Below, one piece after another: positions 22,092 to 26,402 of a stretch of DNA of 26,402 nucleotides. The notes beneath the pieces were generated by a model. The model made no database searches, had not been told where the DNA came from, and worked only from the letters and a program-made list of their open reading frames with translations. The position numbers and the translations under genes were made by a program. Origin of the DNA: CAZVVG01 sp964630615 (lineage in GTDB: Bacteria; Patescibacteriota; Minisyncoccia; Moranbacterales; UBA2206); NCBI GenBank assembly GCA_964630615.1, contig CAZVVG010000009.1:1-26402 (forward strand), given 5' to 3'. Positions within the stretch are counted from its first letter, which is position 1. Each line of letters opens with the position of its first letter.

Positions 22092-23978
22092 ATGTTATCG
22101 CTCGCTTATTCACAAATACTTTTCTTGTTCACGCTTTTCCTAGTTCTTTTTTTGCCAGGTTATTCCCTGTTGCTTTCTATTTTTGGAAACGCTAGGTCCC
22201 TGAGTTACCTAGAAAGATTCATCCTCTCTTTTGGCTTAAGCTTGATAAGTCTCGACTTTCTTTTTTTTCTTTATCCAAGGCTTTCTTTACCCATTAACCG
22301 ATCCTCCTCTCTTTTTGGCCTTCTTCTCTTTTCTTTGGTTTGTTTTCTTATTGCTAAATTGAAAAAATCCTTCTCTGTCAAGAATGATGAAGAGTCACAA
22401 GAGGACTCTCTCTTCCATTTTTCCCAACTCCAGTTTCTAGCCATCATTTTTCTTTTTTTTCTTATTTTTTTCATTAAAACCGCTTTTCTTTCTGAGGCGT
22501 CCCTTCCGACCGCCACAGATATGGGACATCATATGTATTGGTCGAAATGGATTTCAGAAAACCAGAAACTTCCCGACTATGAGGGCATGCCAGATTTTAT
22601 CATTGGCGAACATATTATTTTTTCCGTCATTAATCTTCTAAGCGGAAGGAGTTATTTTTCTGCCTTTCCCTTAATGACCCTTTATCTTTTTAACCTTTTA
22701 AGCTTACTGACAGTTTTCGTTCTGGCTCTTCGCATTTTCAAACAAAAAAATCTGGCTTTATTCTTACTTTTTATTTCAGGAGTTCTTTTCGCCGTTTCTT
22801 CCCCACAGGCTAAATTCGTCAGTGGTGGAGTAGTGGGAAACATTTTAGGAAATTTTTTGATGCCCCTAACTTTCTATTTCTTTTTCCGCTTTTCCGAATT
22901 AATCTTTGAGGAAAACAAAAAAAGCCTGGCCAAAAAATTTCTGGGTTTGGCGATTTTTTCTGTCTTTGGACTTTTTTACACCCACCATCTAACCGCTTTC
23001 ATTTTTATTTTTGTTTTTAGTGCTACTGGTCTAATCTTTCTCCTGGCCAATTTTTATAAAATCAAACCTCTTTTGATTCGCTCTTTTGAAATTTTTGTTT
23101 CACCGCCGGTTTTCGCAGTTTTTCTAGTTGGAACCTTCTTTTTTCTTTTTATCCTGACTCCTACCTACTTTAGCGGCTCGGCCGTGGATACGGCCGTCGG
23201 TACCCCAACAAAAGTGACCCGAGTCGGCTTGGATTTAAATAATCTAAAATCTACCCTGGGAGAGCCACGCCTTGCCTTAGGCTTAGTCGGACTTTTAGTT
23301 TTAATCCTATTTTTTAGGCGAGAAAACTTCGGTTACGCCCTTATTCTTTCTTGGTCTTGCGTGCTTTACCTTATGGTCACCTATCCCCGCTTTCTTTTCA
23401 TTGATCTTCCCAGTTCCCGTTTAGGAAATTATCTGACTTATCCTTTTTCGTTTCTTAGCGCTTTCGCTCTTTTCCAAGTTTTCCAGGAATCAAAAAACTT
23501 TTTCTCTAAAAAGATATTAAAATTCGGATTGGTTCTGATTTTAATCTTTACTCTCTCGGAAGGAATTTCTGATTCCACCAATTCCTTCAAATTAGAAAAT
23601 TCTTCCGAAGCATTGATTCAGGTTTTTAACGCCTCTGCTTTTACCGCCCAAAATATCCAAAAAAATGATACGGTCCTAAAGGATCATAATTATCTAACTG
23701 GCGATACTTGGATAAAGCTGTACTTTATGCAAGGTTATAAATACCCCCTTTCCCGAAGTTATTTTAAGCGTTACGAAGACGAATCAAGTCCTCGGGAAAT
23801 GTGCACTCTTTATATGATTTCTAACCCGGGAAGTTCAGAGGCTAAAAAATGTTTTTCAGAAACCCAGGTAAATTTTATTTTGGTTAACCCCCAATACGAC
23901 AGCGGGCAATTCCATCGTTTGAACAATTTTAATCAGGTTTATTCCGCTCCGGAAGTAGCAGTTTTTTATAAAAAATAA
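22092..23978 (+). CDS. Large polytopic membrane protein, GT-C glycosyltransferase-like
   Basis: 628 aa, strongly hydrophobic over residues 1-490, with about 12 membrane segments, then a C-terminal soluble part (about 500-628) containing three cysteines. After the fourth or so segment, the first large outer loop carries TDMGHHMYWSKWISENQKLPDY, which resembles the acidic D-x-x-H loop of GT-C enzymes that use polyprenyl-phosphate sugars. A TPTYFSGSAVDTA loop and a THHLTAF motif also lie at membrane borders. I cannot name a precise family. The placement after a GtrB-like GT2 (possible donor maker) and before a DUF1616-like exported domain supports a membrane glycosyltransferase role. Confidence 0.75.
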   Translation: MLSLAYSQILFLFTLFLVLFLPGYSLLLSIFGNARSLSYLERFILSFGLSLISLDFLFFLYPRLSLPINRSSSLFGLLLFSLVCFLIAKLKKSFSVKNDEESQEDSLFHFSQLQFLAIIFLFFLIFFIKTAFLSEASLPTATDMGHHMYWSKWISENQKLPDYEGMPDFIIGEHIIFSVINLLSGRSYFSAFPLMTLYLFNLLSLLTVFVLALRIFKQKNLALFLLFISGVLFAVSSPQAKFVSGGVVGNILGNFLMPLTFYFFFRFSELIFEENKKSLAKKFLGLAIFSVFGLFYTHHLTAFIFIFVFSATGLIFLLANFYKIKPLLIRSFEIFVSPPVFAVFLVGTFFFLFILTPTYFSGSAVDTAVGTPTKVTRVGLDLNNLKSTLGEPRLALGLVGLLVLILFFRRENFGYALILSWSCVLYLMVTYPRFLFIDLPSSRLGNYLTYPFSFLSAFALFQVFQESKNFFSKKILKFGLVLILIFTLSEGISDSTNSFKLENSSEALIQVFNASAFTAQNIQKNDTVLKDHNYLTGDTWIKLYFMQGYKYPLSRSYFKRYEDESSPREMCTLYMISNPGSSEAKKCFSETQVNFILVNPQYDSGQFHRLNNFNQVYSAPEVAVFYKK

Positions 23979-23982
23979 TTCT

Positions 23983-24345
23983 ATGAACCAACAAATAAAA
24001 ATAATCGGTTTCTTGATTTTTTTCTTCGTCTTAAGCTCTGCCTGGCTTTTTGAGAAAAACGCCCTCGGACTTAACCCCGACTATAAAAAAGACTGGTGGG
24101 TCATTTACTTTCAGGAAGCCCGAGGCAACAATCTAAGCTTCGTTCTGGAAAATCATTCGACCTCAAAAGATTTCCACTGGGAGGTCATATCCGAGGATCT
24201 TCTTCTTAAGGATGGAAACGTTAAGGTAATGCCGGGAGAAAAAAAGAACATTGAAATAGAGTTAAAAAATCCCCAAAAGAAAATCAGCGTCCGGGTTTCC
24301 GATAACAGGGAAAACCAAGAAATATACAAAAATTTTGAAAATTAA
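23983..24345 (+). CDS. Small exported/anchored beta-rich protein (DUF1616-like domain)
   Basis: 120 aa, 4 nt after the GT-C-like gene. An N-terminal hydrophobic segment (about 6-24) serves as anchor or signal. The rest looks like a short beta-sandwich: NNLSFVLENHSTSKDFHWEVISED, NVKVMPGEKKNIEIELKNP, KKISVRVSDN. The pattern of 'ENH', a 'PGE' turn and alternating hydrophobic strands is that of the extracellular domain of DUF1616 proteins, which in archaea and some bacteria are fused to or adjacent to membrane glycosyltransferases. Here it would be a free-standing partner of the preceding polytopic protein. No catalytic residues are recognised. Assignment to DUF1616 is a resemblance by eye, not a search result. 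Confidence 0.6.
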   Translation: MNQQIKIIGFLIFFFVLSSAWLFEKNALGLNPDYKKDWWVIYFQEARGNNLSFVLENHSTSKDFHWEVISEDLLLKDGNVKVMPGEKKNIEIELKNPQKKISVRVSDNRENQEIYKNFEN

Positions 24346-24355
24346 ACCCCTTTTT

Positions 24356-25465
24356 ATGAAAAAAATTCTTTTAGTCACCCGCCCCCTGGCTCCACCCTGG
24401 GATGAAGCTTCAAAAAACTTCGCTTATGACCTGGTTAAAAATTTGCCCACTTTTAGTTTTGGCGTCTTGGGAACTAAAAATTTTTTAAATTTTCCGGAAA
24501 ATGTAAAATTGTTTCCAATTTACTCATCTGCCTCTTTCGGCTGGAAAGAAAAAGGACAATTACTGATAAATTTGAAAAGGCTTCAGAAAGAATTTGATAT
24601 CACACATTTTCTTTTTACGCCCACCCGGCAGAATTCTTTTCTGATAAAAAATTTCATAAAAAACCGGAACGGTAAAACTATTCAAACGGTTGCCACTTTA
24701 AGAGAGGATTTGTATTCCAACAAGGGGCTGAAAAAAATCTTTTTTAGCGATTGGATAGTCACCTATTCCGATTACGCGAAAACTAAACTTAAGAGTCTGG
24801 GATTTGAAAACGTGGAAAGAATTTATCCCGGAATTAATCTGGAAAAATACAAGAAAAATCCGAAAAGCCCGGTACTGATGAAAAAGTACGGTTTTCAGGA
24901 GGAGGATTTTATTCTTAATTTTACCGGGGAGTATTCTCGCCTAATGGCGATTGATACTGTTATTTCAGCTTTTTTAAATGTTTCCCGACTTATCCCGAGG
25001 GCCAAACTTTCTTTGGCCGTACGAGTAAAAAACCACCAAGATAAGAAAAAAAAGGCCGAAATAATGGAAAGATTGAAAAAAAATAATCTTTTAACTAAAG
25101 CGGTTTTTCACGATGATGGAAAATACCTAATGCCAGAAATTTATAATCTCTGTGACGTAAGCCTTTTTCCGGTTCAAAATATGCAAGGCAAATTTGACAT
25201 TCCGTTGGCGGTAATTGAAGCCATGGCTTGTGAAAAACCGGTTATCCTTTCCGACCTCCCCCTTCTTCAGGAAATCGCCAAAACAGAAAATTCTGTTACA
25301 ATAGAAAAAGGCAACTTAGAGCAGCTGATTCAAAAAATTAGAGAACTACATAATTTTCCGGAAAAAAGAATAGTTCTCGGAAAAGCCGCTCGGAAATTCG
25401 TTTCAGAAAATTTTGATATTCAGAAAATTGCTGAAAAATACAAAACTCTCTACCAAAACCTATGA
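24356..25465 (+). CDS. Glycosyltransferase family 4-like (divergent N-terminus)
   Basis: 369 aa from ATG 24356 (MKKILLVTRPLAPPWDEASKNFAYDL). A TTG at 24335 would add seven residues and overlap the upstream gene; the ATG is preferred. C-terminal half is clearly GT-B: SDWIVTYSDYAKTKLKSLG, RIYPGINLEKY, ILNFTGEYSRLMAIDTVISAF, NLCDVSLFPVQNMQGKFDIPLAVIEAMACEKPVILS. The usual E-G-F-G of the donor site is replaced by G-K-F-D, with the second glutamate kept in VIEAMA; so one of the two catalytic-type glutamates is missing and the donor site is atypical. The stop overlaps the ATG of the RtcB-like gene (ATGA), which couples their translation. Confidence 0.88.
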   Translation: MKKILLVTRPLAPPWDEASKNFAYDLVKNLPTFSFGVLGTKNFLNFPENVKLFPIYSSASFGWKEKGQLLINLKRLQKEFDITHFLFTPTRQNSFLIKNFIKNRNGKTIQTVATLREDLYSNKGLKKIFFSDWIVTYSDYAKTKLKSLGFENVERIYPGINLEKYKKNPKSPVLMKKYGFQEEDFILNFTGEYSRLMAIDTVISAFLNVSRLIPRAKLSLAVRVKNHQDKKKKAEIMERLKKNNLLTKAVFHDDGKYLMPEIYNLCDVSLFPVQNMQGKFDIPLAVIEAMACEKPVILSDLPLLQEIAKTENSVTIEKGNLEQLIQKIRELHNFPEKRIVLGKAARKFVSENFDIQKIAEKYKTLYQNL

Positions 25466-26402
25466 GTGAAAACATGAGCCCAACCAATTATCAGGAATTC
25501 AAAACCGAAAAAATGAAAATTCCGGCATTCTTTCATATCTCTGCTAATTTAATGCCCGGCGAGGATACTCTTAAAGAAATTGAAAATGTTGCTTCTTCTC
25601 CCCATCTTTTTCACCACATTTCCGCCTTGAGCGACATTCACAGTAAAAAAGGGAGGAAAAATCCTACCGGAACAGTAGTCGCTTCCGCAAATTATCTTTT
25701 GCCTCAAATCAACGACACCGCCCCTAACTGTGGAATGAGATTTTTAAAAACCAACCTCACTGATCAAGATCTGACAAAAGAAAAGATTGAAAAGCTTTTT
25801 GAGGAACTGGTTCAGATTATCCCCACAAAAAAATACTTTGGCACCAAAATTCCTTTTGACTTGGTTTTGGAGATCTGTCGAAAAGGGGTTTCTCCCATAA
25901 AAAAATTTTTTGACACTCGGGTCAAAAACGAAATTGAAAATTCTTTTAAAAGAGGAAATTTTTTTGAAGAAACCGAGCTTTCCGATCGGGACATTCTGGA
26001 CGTCATTCCTCGTCTTTTTCTTAAAATTGGACAATATCGTTTAGGAATTTTAGGCGCGGCGGGAAACCATTTTTTGGATCTTATGAAAATAACCCAATTG
26101 AAAAATCCCGAATTAGCTAAAAAACTCGGAATTTTTCAAGGACAATATGTTTTTCTTTTGCATACTGGCTCTGGACTTCTGGGACAATACGCTTCCTACT
26201 TCTACACGCCCAAAGAAAAAGAACACTTAAGCCAAAGAATGGTCCTTGAGCTGGGAAAATTAACCTTTGATTCCCAGCTGAAACACGTTTATCAGCCCCT
26301 GGCTCGCAAGATAAAAAAATACAAGAATCGTCAGGATTTTTTCTCTTATTACGGAAATAGTCTTGAAGGAGAAATGTTTCTGCGCGCCCACAACGCGTCC
26401 GC
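25462..26402 (+). CDS. Divergent RtcB-like protein (RNA ligase family), 3'-truncated by window edge
   Basis: The reading frame runs from ATG 25462 to the window end (at least 313 aa) without a stop. It resembles tRNA-splicing ligase RtcB: SALSDIHSKKGRKNPTGTVV aligns with the PDxHxGYGxPIGG region, PNCGMRFLKTNL with DINCGVRLIRTNL, GAAGNHFLDL with GSGNHFLE, LLHTGSGLLGQ with IHSGSRGLGHQ, and AHNASA with DVxHN. Likely Mn ligands C90, H203, H234 and H310 are kept; the aspartate ligand (D95 in P. horikoshii RtcB) is replaced by A87 and the arginine of HSGSRG by glycine. The nucleophile histidine region (H404 in P. horikoshii) lies past the window. It may be a ligase with altered metal site or an inactive or repurposed paralog. 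Its ATG overlaps the GT4 stop by 4 nt. Confidence 0.8.
   Translation, partial: MSENMSPTNYQEFKTEKMKIPAFFHISANLMPGEDTLKEIENVASSPHLFHHISALSDIHSKKGRKNPTGTVVASANYLLPQINDTAPNCGMRFLKTNLTDQDLTKEKIEKLFEELVQIIPTKKYFGTKIPFDLVLEICRKGVSPIKKFFDTRVKNEIENSFKRGNFFEETELSDRDILDVIPRLFLKIGQYRLGILGAAGNHFLDLMKITQLKNPELAKKLGIFQGQYVFLLHTGSGLLGQYASYFYTPKEKEHLSQRMVLELGKLTFDSQLKHVYQPLARKIKKYKNRQDFFSYYGNSLEGEMFLRAHNAS

Noticed and set aside
24335..24355. TTG start for the last GT4 gene.
   Set aside because: Seven extra residues from a rare start, overlapping the preceding gene, whereas ATG 24356 gives a normal GT-B beginning.
25744..26034. Minus-strand ORFs of 96 and 64 codons near the window end.
   Set aside because: They lie antisense to the RtcB-like frame, whose motifs and uninterrupted length make it the real gene.
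1..26402. CRISPR arrays, insertion sequences, prophage or attachment sites.
   Set aside because: I see no regularly spaced direct repeats, no transposase or integrase, and no flanking terminal repeats anywhere in the window.

Overview
The window looks like a chromosome segment from a Candidate Phyla Radiation (Patescibacteria) bacterium. The DNA is strongly A+T-rich, and genes are densely packed with abutting or overlapping ends. Shine-Dalgarno sequences are mostly absent, and several -10 boxes sit so close to start codons that leaderless mRNAs are likely. Gene content is a mix of minimal housekeeping functions and a large surface-glycan block. Ribosomal protein L9 is present; from general knowledge some CPR lineages (notably Microgenomates) lack it, so a Parcubacteria-type relative is my best guess, but this is inference. 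Standard bacterial code fits: TAA, TAG and TGA all serve as stops.

Layout. 1-2728 (+): the 3' part of glutamyl-tRNA synthetase, whose start lies before the window, followed 8 nt later by a coiled-coil M23 peptidase. 2912-4929 (-): an iron-sulfur operon, Rrf2/IscR-like regulator, IscS, IscU, with a clear promoter and a palindromic operator ahead of the regulator. The two blocks converge on a bidirectional terminator. 4930-5278 holds control signals and a short transcription unit on the minus strand (a -10 box, a 38-codon membrane ORF and an intrinsic terminator). 5279-6893 (+): a RecB-like nuclease with four cluster-type cysteines, and a DUF2062 membrane protein. 6883-8128 (-): archaeal-type UMP kinase and a membrane-anchored protein with an Ada-like zinc domain. 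8219-8491 (+): rpmA, with a consensus promoter and a terminator. 8520-10707 (-): CTP synthase and ribosomal protein L9.

10792-18150 (-): cell-envelope genes. These are the S41 protease CtpA-type, a GT2 glycosyltransferase and a LytR-CpsA-Psr (LCP) transferase, which has its own promoter, then a GT4, an O-antigen ligase/polymerase-like membrane protein and a second GT4. 18342-26402 (+): a second envelope block read away from the first. It contains a nucleotide-sugar dehydrogenase, a 77-aa membrane protein, a GT2 polyprenyl-phosphate sugar transferase, GT4, a GT-C-like polytopic membrane protein, a small DUF1616-like exported domain, another GT4, and an RtcB-like protein that starts inside the last codons of that GT4 and runs off the window.

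How they work together: the two divergent blocks together could activate sugars (UDP-uronate), load a lipid carrier, assemble and polymerise a glycan and attach it to the envelope (LCP). The most unusual items are the divergent RtcB-like protein tied to a glycosyltransferase, the small membrane-peptide/sRNA unit beside the isc operon, the IscR-type operator, and an rpmA leader ORF whose peptide resembles the N-terminus of L27.
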